From Onchocerca lupi (taxonomy: Eukaryota; Nematoda; Chromadorea; Rhabditida; Onchocercidae): DNA of 64,000 nucleotides. The translations under genes were made by a program, and so were the position numbers. Position 1 is the stretch's first letter. Each line of letters starts with the position of its first letter. The notes beneath the pieces were generated by a model. That model saw only the letters and a program-made list of their open reading frames with translations. It was not told where the DNA came from and made no database searches. Below are positions 1 through 13,590 of the stretch, piece by piece. The stretch spans positions 1 through 64,000 of the forward strand of contig JAOVVO010000432.1 in the NCBI GenBank assembly GCA_028564675.1. The letters are read 5' to 3'.

Positions 1-1112
1 AAAAAAAAAAAAAAAAAAAAAAAAAAAAACAAGATGAATAATAGGGAAATGGAATATGAGAGAATCAATTTATCCACTTTTTAAATCATCTTCTTGAAGT
101 TTCGAATTTGAACGATATCGAAATAAAAAAGAAGAAAAAAAAGAAGAAATTCCTCCTTTCCGTCTTATCCGGAACATCTGGTGAAGCGTGAAAATGATGT
201 ATGAATAAATTTGCTATTCCTTTTCTTATATTTTCTTACCAAATCCATTCGTTATCTTATTTTCTTCATCTTTTGTTTCATTTTATTTTTAGCTTAAATA
301 AATGCATCGTTAACTTTAATGTTTTCCGAAATGGAAACGATTCGAAAGCAACAAAGTGGTATCAAAAAATTTTTTTAAAAAAGTTTTAAAAACTTTTAAA
401 ACATCTTGGTAGTTAATGGAAAAACGAAATATTTTGTTCTAATTGTGGACAAATTAAAGTGAAAGTAAGTTTATACCATATGCATAAATTAACCTATGAT
501 TACTTTAGTAATTACTGCTAATTGATAGAGTTACAGTTAATTAGTTTATTCAATTTTGATTGAAAATTACAAAGATTACAAAAATTAAATGGATTTGAAA
601 TTGATTGAAATTACTTGATTCTTCATTTTTCTTAAATGTCAATATGATAAACTTAGTATAAATGATTCATGATTGTTGATTATTATTAATATCAAGCATA
701 TTTAATTGATAAAAAAGAAAAAAAAAATGAAATTGTTACACATTATTTATTACATGATAATAATGAACATTTATTATGACAAATATAGATATTCGTAATT
801 CTCGAAATATCGCAAGAATATTTGTAAAAAAAAAACATTTTAATTCAAAAAATTAACTTAATGCTACAATTTTAACTGAACAAATATGCAACGAAAAGAA
901 ATTGCATCTTTTAATAATAAATAATATTCGGTTGAAAAAAAAACGATGAAATAAATTATTATCAAGTGCACAATATAATTTATCAAATATTGATTTTTCT
1001 GAATTCATTTGGAACATAGAGCAAAATATTTCCAAAAAATTAACAAATCATCATCATCTATTCCTAAAATTCAACGTCAGAGAATATTTTCCGATAGTTT
1101 ACGTCCTGTTTA
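1..1112. other. 3' flank of the prominin gene, no gene seen
   Basis: AT-rich sequence downstream (in the minus-strand sense) of the prominin stop codon. The window opens with a run of 29 A. Open frames here are short and low in complexity and carry no family signature. Any prominin 3' UTR would fall in the part next to 1112. Confidence 0.6.
746..775 (-). other. candidate polyadenylation signals for the prominin gene
   Basis: Two AATAAA hexamers on the minus strand (770-775 and 746-751), about 340-370 bases past the prominin stop codon. They are the nearest perfect hexamers downstream of the stop. In DNA this AT-rich such hexamers also arise by chance. Confidence 0.35.
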
Positions 1113-4100
1113 TCAATTTGTTCTCAAATAGGGTGGCGGATAACCAAAATACATCGTGCAAGTATTTGGATGTGTACTGCAAAATTAGAACAAGAAAAAC
1201 AAATAATTTAAGTATTTTGCAAAAAGTTGGATTTCAAAATTAAACTTCTATCAAAGATTATATTGATAAAAAAAAAAAAAAATTTATTTATTGCAGATAA
1301 ATTACACCCTTCTGAAATCGACGAATTTTTTTTTTTTTTTTTTTGACGAAATTTGATACAATTTTGGATGATTCACGAAAAACTTACAATTTTTGCTGTT
1401 TACTTCTGACATCATAAAAATCGGTAACGAGTGTGCCTGATGCTTCTTGTCCATCTGTATTTGTTGGTTCGTTTACAATGCTAACAAAAAAAAAGAAGGT
1501 AGAAAAATTAAATGATTCCTTTCAGAATTAATTGAAAAAATAAATTAGACTGAAAAATGAATAATTTAAAACAACTAATTAATTAAAAAAAGAAAAAAAA
1601 ATTACTATTTCGGATAAGGATGTTTTTTTTTATACAATGATGATGCTGCAGAACCCATTATGATAAGTGGTATGGTACACAAAATACTGATAACCATTGA
1701 TGCCCAAACACCATTCTAAAATAACCAGATCGACTAAACTTTTTCTCTTTCGGAAAAACGATAAAGAAATTTTAATTTTAATTCTGTTGAAATTATTCCG
1801 ATTCTAAAAGTTATCTCCAAACATTTTCTTATACTATCAAAGTGATAATGGATGATTATTGTCGAAGAATCTATTTCTGGAATTTTGAAATATTGAAAGT
1901 ACAATCGAATTTGATCGATTGTTTTAAGCCAAATGATTTGAGCAATTAATATTCAAAAGGGGAAAAACTGAAAGATTTGATTCAATGACTAAACATTATT
2001 ATCATTTTTTATTAGGCCAAGATATGATCATTCGGATTGTCCCCATCATTTTCTGATAGGCTATCATTAAATGGACTAGACGATTCAATTGCATTTTATT
2101 TAAAGATAGTGATAAATCGCATATCATCTAGAACCTAATTTTAAAAAAAATTATAATACGAATCTAATAAAAAAGGCTCATAATGCTAGTCGTTGATTTT
2201 AATGCTTATCAACGTAATTGACAATAAAAAAAAGAATCAATAAAATCAAAAAACATCACAGATTGTCTCAGAATTTCAGAAATAATAATTTTAGAAATCG
2301 CGAAAAATTCAAAAAATTGAAAAATGAAAACTAACAAATGGATCGATAAAAGCTTGACATAATGCAGCACGTGTCCTTTTTGCAATATTAAATAATGGAA
2401 TACAACTTGATACATTTGTAGACATCTGTAATTAATTATATCATTATTTTATCACGATATAAATAATTAATGATTAAGAAATTTAAAATTTTTCGATTAA
2501 ATTAATCGTATTCTAATTGTGCCCTGGATAACATTCCATTTTTGTTGGTTTCTGGTTTATTTACAATGAATCATAATAATAGACAAAGGATTTATCAAAG
2601 TTTTAATGGAAAGTAAGCATTGAAAGTTTGCATTTAAGAATATAAGAAATATTCCGGACAAAAATTCTTGTTAAAAAATCTTTAACTAGGGACTAGTTAA
2701 GGATTTTTATGTCTAGATCAATTTAAATTAACTATATTCTATTAAATATCAATTTCATGCTAGACGAATCGTCTCCATCAATTATTTCGAATCCCAAGTG
2801 TTGACTTCTTCAGACTAAAATCATAAATAGATTTTGCTCCTTGGCTCTTTTCTTATTTCTTTCTATTCAGTTTTATCTTAATAAATATTTTTGTACATCT
2901 TTACTTAAATCAAAAATCAAATCAATACGTTCGGTAAAAAATGCCGAGATTATTTAAATATTTTTGAAAATTTTTTTTTAAATTTTATGAAAATTTATCA
3001 ATTTGTAGTAACAATTTTTTGCATCTTTTTTTTCTTTAAAAAAAAAAATTTTTTTTAAATTAAAATGGATACTCTCAAAATTTGTAACTTTTAATTCTCC
3101 AGAAATCTTTCTCATTAGTCAATCATATTTCTTGGTGATAATATGAAATATCATGCATCTATTCAGCAAATTAAATGTTAAATTTTTTTTTATTGCTAAC
3201 TTTACATAGTTTATAAGTGGAATAATTTCATAGTACTTATTTCTCGAAATTTCTAATTTATGATAAATAAGCAATATTGATAATTTTTTGTTTATTTACA
3301 ATTAAATTTGATAATTTTAAATTTTACCTGTATGCGAACATGTTCGATATATTTTCCAATTTGTTGCTCCATTTCTTGCACTAGTTGATCAGCAGCTGCT
3401 CGAAAATATTCATTCAAATTTGTTGATAACAATGCTTGAGCATGTTGCAATTTAGCTGATAATGCTACACTGGGTAATGCAATTCGTGATAATCGATCAT
3501 TTAATTCAGTTAGCATTTTTAATGTATTTGCAAGATTTAGCAATATCGGATTTACATCTCTCATCTAAACGATTAATTAATTCATTCATTAACAGTTCTT
3601 CTGCAATAATTTTGAATACATAATATATACCATTAATTGAATACATGATACACATGATATATATGATATTTACTATGAATTAATTACATGAAATATATCA
3701 TGAATTAATTTATTTGAAATAATTTGAAATATTTCTGAACGATGCATATATGAATTTTGTAAATCGCTAAAATTTAATTAAATCCTAAAAGAATAGAATA
3801 AACAAGGAGAAATAAACGTAATGTATTTATATATGATTTGCACTGATTCAGTTTGTTTGTTTGTTTGTTTATTTATTCTTTTTGTTTTTTCATGTTATTT
3901 TTGCTTTTGTTTTTTTTTTTTTTCTCTCAAAACAATCGAATAAAGATTAGAAAAAAAAATTGGCTAACTTGAAAAGTTCGCCATTGTTCAGCAATAATTT
4001 GAATGGACTGTGGAAGATTTTCTCCTGCATTATCATCTTCGATAAGACTTATAATTCGAGGAATTTTTTCGAGTTGTTCGACATTATCTTTGATCTAAAT

Positions 4101-7100
4101 TTTTTCTTTTTTTTTTTTTTTTTTTTAATATTCAAAAATTTATTGATAAAATGAAAAAAAATTTACGGCAAATTTTTTTTTTCCTTTTGTAAAACAAAAT
4201 TTAGAATTACAAAAAAAAAAAAAAAAAATGAATTTTTAAGAAATTTAAATGTTTTGTAACTGTAATAAATAAATTTAATAAAGAAAAATAACCTGAAGAG
4301 AAAGTAGCGGAATATTCGTTTCAATGGTAATATTAACAATTTGTTGTAACATTGTGAGTTGTTCTGGTGATGCAAATGTTCCAATTGATTTTGATAAGCT
4401 GATATCCGAGAAAGCATTTCGAATATTCAATTCAAGACGATCATATAATTCTTTACCGTATTCTCGTAAATCATATAAATGATATTTGTTATCCATTGCA
4501 AATATTTGATATAATGTTTCGTTACGCATACATGATCGTATTACATTAGCTAATGATAATTGATTCATTAATGGTGATAAATCTTCTTCGATCTGTTTAC
4601 TACGCCATGCATCAAACATACGTTCGCTAAGCTGCAAAATTTATCAATATTTGCATGTAATTCTAAGAATTCTGAAAATTAAAATAATGAATGTATCTTA
4701 TCATATTTGACTAATTTAATGATTTTTATTTCAATGTATTACTGATAAGTTTTTTTTTTTTTTTCTTTGAAAAAACAGATTTAGTAATTGACACATATTC
4801 AAAAGTGTAATAATTTGTTAGGAATTATAAAAGAACCTACCGAAAGCATATCAGGCCTCGAAAATGGATCATCTAATGGCCAACAGCCAAGTGAATAGGC
4901 ATTAACACCAATCAGTAACATGGAAGCTGTTAATGCAGCTATCAGTGGTAACAATATCACCGCTAACCAAATTCCACTATAATTTTCTTTTTTCATTTAA
5001 TGAAAAATTTATACTAAACTTGTCAATTCTTTAGGATAACTTCGATCGACTAATTATGTTTGATTGATTGGTTATTTGAATCAATTTTTGTACGGTAATA
5101 ATTAAAAAATAACGCTTAATTGTTGAATTTAAACAGAATTATCCTCAACAATGTCATCTTAGAGGTGGCATTATTATTAATTTAGCAATATAAACTTAAA
5201 GGTTTGATATTTTTAAAGATTAATACCTTATTAAACCTTAAACCATGACATAACTTTAAGAGATGATCAATCAATTATCACAATTTGATCAAAAAATCAA
5301 ATCTTGTTTTACCAAAACAAAAAAAAAAAAAAAAATAAAAGTAAAAACTTGAAATTACTCAATCAAAAATTCTTTGAGCGAAAAGATTTTTGACTGAGTA
5401 ATTTTAAATTGTTCAAAAAACAGACAGCAAATTGATTATTGCCCTCAGTTAGTTATTCTGTTTCCTTTAGCTCTTTAAAAAAAAAAAAAAAAAAAAGAAA
5501 AAAAAAAGATACAGTTGTGAGATTGTTTCAGAGTAAAGTAATAAAATTATCTGAATTAGCACCAAAAGATAAACAAGCAATGACTAAGCTAATTACTGAT
5601 TAAAAAAAAAAAATCAATACTTATATTATTTTTGCTTTATGGCAATGAATCTTTTTTATAGTTATACCATACATCGATTTCAAATAACTATATAAGTTTT
5701 AAATTACAGCTAATACTATTGAATTATATTTATAATTCTAGTTTTCCAACTTAAAAAACTAATGTCCCATCAGCTATGATGATACAATTATAATTGTTGA
5801 TAATTGCTAAATATCATAACAATTGTTAATTCTTGCTAATTGCATGAAATCATAATTCAGTAACATAGGTTGTATTTGAAATATAAAACATAAATTCAAA
5901 ATTAAGTTCAAAAAAGTTTAACCTACCAAATGAAAAGTTTACTACCAGTAGATCGAACACAGCAATCATTACGATAATCACTTGGTCGTCGTCCAAAACA
6001 ACCATAGCATAATGCAAATAAGAAATAAAGCGCTTTTAATGAAAATATGGCACATAAAGTTAGGGAAGCATACCATCTAAAATTATCAATAATTATCAAA
6101 TTAATCATTAAATGATATATTATCATTCAAAATATTATCGTAGAGTTTATATTGAAAATTAATCTTAAAACCTAAATTAATAATTTTCTTATTTTCTTTT
6201 TCTACAAATTAATAATTTTCATAATTTCTTATATCTTAAATTAAAAGAATTTTTTAACTATTAGGAAAAAAAAAAAGAAAGAAAGAAAGAAAGAATGGAA
6301 ATATATACGTGTATTGCACAATGATATGATAATTAGCACCCATATACTGTTTTAATATATTATGTAATGATTCCGGTTTAATTTGTCGTATCTGTGTTGA
6401 TAACGTATCAGCAATACGTGATAAATCATGTTGAATTTCTTTGATACTCAATTGTATAGCTGAAATCATTTCATTTCATTCTCATTTGTTTAGTATTATT
6501 CAATATTAATTACACTTATTTAATATGAAAAATATGAAAAATAAAATTAATGAATAATTAAATTAATTGAAAGTTATAATAAATGAATGAATCACAAACA
6601 AAATTTTTTTTTTTTTTTTGATAAACTAAAAAATTTTTTTAGTATGATAATTTTTTATTTTCAAACCTTGTTCTTTTTCTTGTACTTTTCTGTTTAATTC
6701 AATTTCACCATCTTTAAAATCCGATATTGCATCAACGAATATTTCAGCAATGTTTGATTCGGCCAAAATATTTAACGCATTCATCGTATCACTATTAAGA
6801 ATATCCTAGAAGAGAGAAAGAGAGGAAGAGAGAGAAAAAAAGAAGAGGAGTAATTAATAAAATTAATTAAGTGATAGATATAGAAAAATTCTATCAATTA
6901 TATTTTGATTTGATTTCAGATTATTTAAATAAAATTATTGGAATTATTGTTGAATAGCATGCAATTCTTTTACTCATTATAACTAATATGAAACAAGATC
7001 AACATTTAATGGATAATTTTTTTTCGTTTTTTTTTTTTTCGAATCAATTCAAAAATTTTGTTCAAATTAAAAATTCAAATTTTAGTTTACTTGTCGAAGA

Positions 7101-10100
7101 AAAAGCGTAATGTTATCGATATTAGCTAATTCATTTCCAATTTCCTGACAACGCCTTCTAATCATTTCCAAATCATGATGAATGCAATCGTTTATTTCAT
7201 TAATTGAAGTTCGATATAATTTAGCTAGCTCGTTTCGTAATGATAACAAATCACCGTTTAATGTCTTCAACTCATTTTCATGATCGATCACAAGTTTTGA
7301 TAATTCCTGAGCTTCTAAAAAAAGGAAAAAAAAAAAATCACGGATTAAATAAAGGTCAAAGCTAGAAATAAGCAATCTTTTATCAATATTTCCTTAAAAA
7401 AATAAATTATTCTGCAATATTGCAATATCATTTTTTTTTTTTGGTAAAAATTTAATTCTTGCAGCGGCAAATTTGAAATTATAAATAACCGTAAAAGCTA
7501 GAAATAGTTTTCTTTTTAATTTTGAAATATCAGTTCCAAAATATTGAATCGAGAAAAAAATTTCATATAAATTATTTTTGCTTTACATTTTCTTTTTTTT
7601 TTTTTTTAATCTGAATCTGAAGCATTTCATGATAAAAGAAAATAATTCCGAAATATTTTAAGAAATTTTGTATAAATGCAAAATTTCAATGTTTTTTTCC
7701 ATAACTTTTTACAAATCGATAGATTTAAATTTGAACAATTAATAAATGATGGAAAAAATCAGTACAATAGCTAAGTAAATATTGATTTCAAATTTCTTTT
7801 AGCTAAAACTGATCAAAATATTTAAAACTAAACCATTTGAAATATTAAGAAATGAATCCATGGCATGTGCACCAGTAATTTTTTTGACACGTTGCACAAT
7901 CGGTTCACCGCCTGAGGCAATCAAAACAGATAACGATTCATTAAGTTCTTGAAAATCATCAATCAATGTATTTCGAATCTTCTGGAATTAAAATAATCAA
8001 ATTTCTATAAAATCCGGTAGATTTCTTGATAAATCAATTATTTCATATATTGGGATGAAGAAAAGAAATGTATCGTTGCTAATTGCTGATCAATTTTCGT
8101 TGCTAATTTTTAAGTTGAAAAAAAAATTTTTAATAAAAATTGCTGATCAATTTTTAATTTTATCAGAATGATACAAACATTTTTAACATCATTATTACAT
8201 ATTTGAATTCGTATATTAAATTTACCAAAACTATCGCAGTATATTTTTATCGATGATATAGCAAAGTTGAGGATAAACATCTTGATGGAAGCTAATGATA
8301 TGTATATATGCAAATTATAATCAAAATATGTTAAATATTTATGTGTATTAAATTATTTAATTAAATCTATTCCGATTATTATAGAATAGTCAGAAAACTT
8401 AAATCTACTTATTTTAAAAAAAAGAAAAAAAAAACAAACTTCATCCGTTTCTTTCTTATAATATGAGAGATCATCGATACAATGACTGAGACGTCGAGGT
8501 AATTCATCAGCTCCATATTCCGCATATTGGCTACTTATAAGTAATGAAGATACCGCAAAACTGAAAAACAAAATTTAATATTTCTCATTAAATTATAAAA
8601 AAATTACTAATTAAAATGTAATTAAATGCAATCGTTTTTTCATTGGAACCTATTAAAGTTGTCATAATCAAATTAAAAAGTTTTAAATTAGTTAGAATTA
8701 TTTTCATTTAATACTTTCCATCTAACGATTGATTGCAATTTTAAAAAAGTTGAGTTTTAATTCAAATTTGAATATGTCGACAATAGAGACATCATTAAAA
8801 TTTAACACCTTACGTGATTTAACTTCAAATAAAATATTTATTAGTGGAAAAAAAAAAAAGTTGTAATTATATTTGAAATTATCATTAACTTTTGCAGATA
8901 TAGAAAAATGGCAAATTTTTTCTTAAAATTTTGAATCATTGATATAAATATTCATGAAAGACTAATCACTTACACATCAATGAGGACAAATATGGTGATA
9001 AGGATGTTAAGTAAATGACGTTTACAGCAATCACGTTTTCGATCTGTTGTTTTCGTTTTGCTTGATGCAATACAACATCTTACCGTACTATAGAATATAT
9101 ACAATAGAGAGAATAAGACAGTAGTGATAACAATTAATGTGCCCAACACAATCCACCAAGATTCGTAATCTAGCCACTAGAAATATTTATCAGTGATAAT
9201 GATAATGAACAAACATGAATGAATATATCTTATGATTGGCAAATTAGTAAAACTGTATGTTGCTACTTCGATTTTCTTATCATTACCATTTCTCAATGAT
9301 AACATGATAATGTTATTACAATCATATGCTGTGATAATTTCGTAATCTTTTATAAAATATCCAGTGTAACTTTTAGTCCAATATAGTTACAGCTCGAATT
9401 TGCTCATTAATCTAGCCACTGCGCAAATATTTCTCAATGATATTCGACAACAAGTAAACATAAATGAATATATTTTAGCCTAAGCCTAATCCTAAGTATG
9501 ACAAGTCTTTCTGGCCTAGGGCATTACGTTCAATTCTAATTTACTCCTACATCATGTCACATACTTGTGCTTTTGATTGAAATTGTAAAGTTCTAAATTT
9601 CTCCAGCTAACATATTGAAATCAAACCTGCCGGTAAGTTCTAGGAAGTGATTGCTTAAAATCGGTCCAATTACCTTCGAGTGCTTTTCGACTGATAAGAG
9701 CTGCAATCAGAAGAATTATCAAGTAGTAATACAGAAACGATTTGGGAAAAAAAAAAAGATTTTAATGCGGAATAAATATTTTTATTCTTAAAAACAAAGT
9801 GATAATACAAAGTAGGGCTTGTAATCTAATTGCAAAAATTAATAATTAAGTATAGTAATTTAATCAGGAATGATATGATTAAATAATGATAAAGTACTGA
9901 TAAGATACGTATATATGTTCTTTAAATTTGAAATGCTATCAAACCTTAAATTGAATTACCTTGATGTGGAAATGGTTTGGAGAATAAACGAATGAATTTT
10001 TTGATCAATGAGTAAAAGTAAACAGTTACAGGATCATTCTGTTCATCTACTAAAAAATTATTGCATTGATATCCGTCACCGTTATCCGGAATACTTTCCA

Positions 10101-10154
10101 CTAATTCTTCCATCAGCAATGAATCATTACACTCATCATTTCTGGAATTTCTCT
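1113..10154 (-). CDS. prominin-family (CD133-like) five-pass membrane glycoprotein, 5' incomplete
   Basis: Exons in coding order: 10154-9960, 9700-9627, 9176-8974, 8560-8440, 7981-7834, 7314-7091, 6805-6667, 6459-6309, 6076-5927, 4976-4841, 4631-4293, 4094-3969, 3564-3328, 2425-2336, 1715-1606, 1480-1388, 1176-1113. All phases agree, giving about 866 visible residues. Membrane segments (visible numbering): TM1 ~98-118 (WWIVLGTLIVVITTVLFSLL), TM2 ~146-168, TM3 ~420-447, TM4 ~466-494, TM5 ~782-803. Cys pairs (RCC, DCC) follow TM1. Two extracellular loops of roughly 250 and 285 residues carry N-glycosylation sites (NIS, NIT, NET) and heptad-like helices. Before TM5 comes C-x(17)-C then DPF-NGVW, the prominin pattern. 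The cytoplasmic tail is about 60 residues and ends YLRTN. Prominins organise cholesterol-rich membrane protrusions; that role here is inferred from family. The first visible exon enters in phase 1, so a signal-peptide exon lies upstream and was not found. Confidence 0.93.
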
Positions 10155-10590
10155 CTGAAAAAAAAAAAAAAAAATGATTGAAAAGAAAAAAAAAACGGAA
10201 AAAAAGATGCGGCAAAAATTATCATATCATCAAAATTATTCCAATTTTCAACATTTTACATATAAATATTTTATGGTAGAAACTTTCGGAATATAATGGA
10301 TATGAATTCAGCTGAAAAAAAAAAATTGAAATACTTCAGAATCGATCGGTGTAAATTGTTGAAATTAACAGGCATTTTCTGTGAATATGCGCCCAATTTT
10401 GCAGATTGTTAAGAATAGAATGTAAGATGAAATTGATAAAGAGGAAAAACGAATGGCGAAAAGTCTAAAGAAGAAATTAAGAATAATTTATTGATATAAT
10501 GACTGAGAAATTTGCATATTTAGCAATCATTAATAGTAGGTGGTTTATAATTAGATATGAGTGGAAATGCCAATCATCACCGTTATCATT

Positions 10591-10621
10591 CATCATTATC
10601 ATCATCATCATCATCATTATC
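10591..10621. repeat. (ATC)n microsatellite
   Basis: Imperfect run of ATC/ATT triplets, read directly from the sequence. Confidence 0.85.
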
Positions 10622-10831
10622 GTTGTTCACAAAATTCAAAGAAGGCTTTTCCAGATAAAATTCAAAATATCTAGGCAGTTTGCTTGATTGGAAGAAAAGG
10701 AAGTCAATCATTCAAGAGTTCAAATTATTAGTTCAATTTGCCTCATATAATCTGTGATGTCTTCGTGCTGAGGTATTAACGATAACACATTCAAATGGAC
10801 TGTCAACGTAATTACATTTAAAATCACATCT

Positions 10832-10888
10832 GAATCATTCATTCATTCAGTCATTCATTCATTCAGTCATTCATTTCATTTCATTCTT
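10832..10888. repeat. (ATTC)n microsatellite, interrupted
   Basis: Repeated CATT/ATTC tetranucleotides broken by CAGT units, ending in CATTT repeats. Confidence 0.85.
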
Positions 10889-13260
10889 TTGCAACGATGA
10901 CCTGTCGCCGATCGGATGAGAATGAAGAGAAGGGAAATGAGGTTGATCGAATTTAGGTTAACACATAACGACGACAATCAGCAAAATTAACAACATCGAA
11001 AAGTACTTCGTCTATTTCCATCAAATTCTCATCATTTCATTTCATGGCCATTTCTTTGTTTCTAATTTTTTGACTTTTTTTTTTTTCTTAATTGAAAATT
11101 ATGCATTTTAAATTCTTGTTTGTATCTTTTTGTTTTAACTATCAAATCGCTGTCATAATTGTTCAAAATTCTCATTCATTTTGAAATTGCTCATTAATTT
11201 TCCCTTCTTTTCATTCATTGAAATATTGGAATGCCAATTTGCAATAATAAAAATTTTTGAAATTGATATTTAGAACAAACAATTTTCATGCAGAAAATCA
11301 ATAATTTTTTATTATCAATTCTTTTTTTTGTTGTAAATTTTTTTCAATAAAATGAAAATTTGCAATCTAAGAAGCATTTAATTTATTTCTTTCTTTGTAC
11401 AGATTAGAAAAAAAAAAGAAAAAAAAAGGAAATATTTGAAAATTTGATCAATTTAAGAAATATTTATATTGATGTTGATCAAATTTTATGAAATCGAAAA
11501 GAATAAACAAATCTAGAAATGATAGGAAATAATTAAACAGAGACTTAATTATTCCTTTATCAATTCAAATCATCACTATATTACTATTTTAGACTTAATA
11601 AAAGCAAAAATAAGTCGTCATTTTCCTAGTAACCATTTCCGAATTTGTTCAAATGAACCACCATATTACAACCTTATAATAATGAAACTTTACAACAACC
11701 TGATAATAAAACTTTTCCAATCGCTATAAAATAGGATTGACTGTACTTTTCGTATAATTCGTAAAACTTTTTCCCAATTTTACGATTATAGGATAACAAG
11801 AGAGAGAGATAGATAGATAGATAGATAATACTGAAAAATTAATGTAAATGTTGTCTATTTCAAACTTTCCTGTCATATTTATCCCCATATATCAAATTTA
11901 ATCTTTCCCAATGATCTTTGTGGAAATTACACATCAAATAGCACAAATTCTGCAATCATTTGCATACTTTGGAAGAAATCCAAACTGAAAACATACATTT
12001 TCAATGTCACAAGATGGAGAAGAAGAAAAAGTAGAAGATGGAAGATGGAAGATGAGTCGGGAAATTTTTGAACTCAACCGGGGTGCTATTAACCAAAAAC
12101 GAAAAATGATGCGGTCGTTGGTTCCGGTTTGTACCAACGTTACGAAGAGTGATAGCTTTTTTTCAAACGACGTAAATCTTTCATTTTTCATTTTTTTTTT
12201 TTTTTTTCTTCATCTAGAAATCACTTAATGAGCAAACCAGAAAACATCATCCGAGAAAACTGTCATTAATTTGAACAAAAATGAAATAAAAATATGAACA
12301 AAATTTCAAAAAACAAACAAAAAAAAAAGAGAAAAGAAAAATTGTCATACATAATTTAATGAATATGAACAAAATTTCAAAAAGTTTGATAACCGTTTGC
12401 TTGATAACTTGAGTTATTTGTATAATAAGCAATAATAAAATGAAAAACTAATACTTACATACTTTATGGATGTTAACGTAATAACGATGTGATTTAATTT
12501 ATAGTTGCTAAGAAACGAATTTTTATGAGAGACTACAAAAAAACAAAAAAAAAAAAAAAAAAGAAAGAAAAGTAGAAGAATGTGCGATAGAGAATTTTTC
12601 AAATACATGAATGAATAATTAAGAATTTGATACTTATTATACATATCTTTTTTTAGTAAAAAGTTTTTCGAGAGATAATATAATTAAAAAATGAAATGCA
12701 TAAGTATTAAATTAAATGATACTTTACGAGATATGAAATGATAATCAGTTAGATTTGTAAACAAGTTGAATAAATTTGAAGGTAAACGATTGAATTAGAT
12801 AATCTTCTTCTTTTTCAGATGGATTATGTTTCACTTATCAATTTCTGGAATAGAGGATGTAAATTGATCGAATATTGATCTGAATTATTTCGATATTCTA
12901 AAATTTCTAGGATGTAGCTATATAAATATATATTTATAAAATGGATATTTTTAAAAGTTGAAATTTTTTATTCTTCTTATTTCTGCCTAAAATAATTTTA
13001 TAGCTAAAAAATTTCACTAAAGCCTACATATGTTATAATATCTACCGATAATACGTACAATATATGTTATAGTTAATTTCATAGATAAAGTTCACTAAAG
13101 AAAAAAGTTAAATTTAAAAAAGAAGAAAAAATAAAAAAAAATTTTAACGATATTTTGAAAATAAAATTCGAAATTACCTCCAAAAAGATCCAAAAAAGAT
13201 CAATGAGTTTTCAGAGATTAATTAAAATCCAAAACGATTAATGAATTTTTGAAAAAAAAA

Positions 13261-13271
13261 AGAGCGAGAGG

Positions 13272-13309
<38 letters not shown>
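13261..13309. repeat. (GA)n microsatellite
   Basis: Nearly pure GA/GAGG run. A second run lies 250 bases to the right, so the two GA tracts flank a unique segment. Confidence 0.9.
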
Positions 13310-13313
<4 letters not shown>

Positions 13314-13551
13314 AGGATAACCTAATCATTTCTCATTTTCAAATATCCGCATTTCTATGGATATTTATATATATATATATATAAATAAAAAAATATATCT
13401 ATGCAAGAGGACATTGGTGACATTTTGTGAAATGAATAAATAAGCGAACAAACAAGATGAATGAATGAATGCATATAACAGGTAAAAGTTTGAAAAGTTT
13501 TTGGAAAACTGAAATTTCTGGAAGAGAAAACCGGAAATTGAGGTTGACGAA

Positions 13552-13558
13552 GAGGAAG

Positions 13559-13589
<31 letters not shown>

Positions 13590-13590
13590 A
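13552..13590. repeat. (GA)n microsatellite
   Basis: AG dinucleotide run followed by GGGA units and a poly(A) run. Long open frames across it on the minus strand are Ser/Leu-rich artefacts of the repeat. Confidence 0.9.

Larger units (their letters stand above)
10155..12000. other. upstream flank or first intron of the prominin gene
   Basis: The missing 5' exon of prominin should lie here or further right on the minus strand. I could not identify a signal-peptide exon ending in the required phase. The stretch holds simple repeats at 10591-10621 and 10832-10888 and a GATA-like tetranucleotide run near 11805-11827. The patch at 10888-10990 is less AT-rich than its surroundings and contains a 19-codon plus-strand frame, too short to call. 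Confidence 0.5.

Noticed and set aside
9946..10215. A continuous minus-strand frame starting with a Phe-rich stretch that could mimic a signal peptide for prominin
   Set aside because: It begins at TTG, not ATG. The Phe run is the poly(T) tract of a splice acceptor (TTTTTTCAG at 10155-10160), so the real first exon must lie further upstream.
10480..10597. A minus-strand ATG frame (MMNDNGDDWHFHSYL and onward) as the missing prominin first exon
   Set aside because: No donor in the required phase follows the hydrophobic part, and its start is made of an ATC microsatellite.
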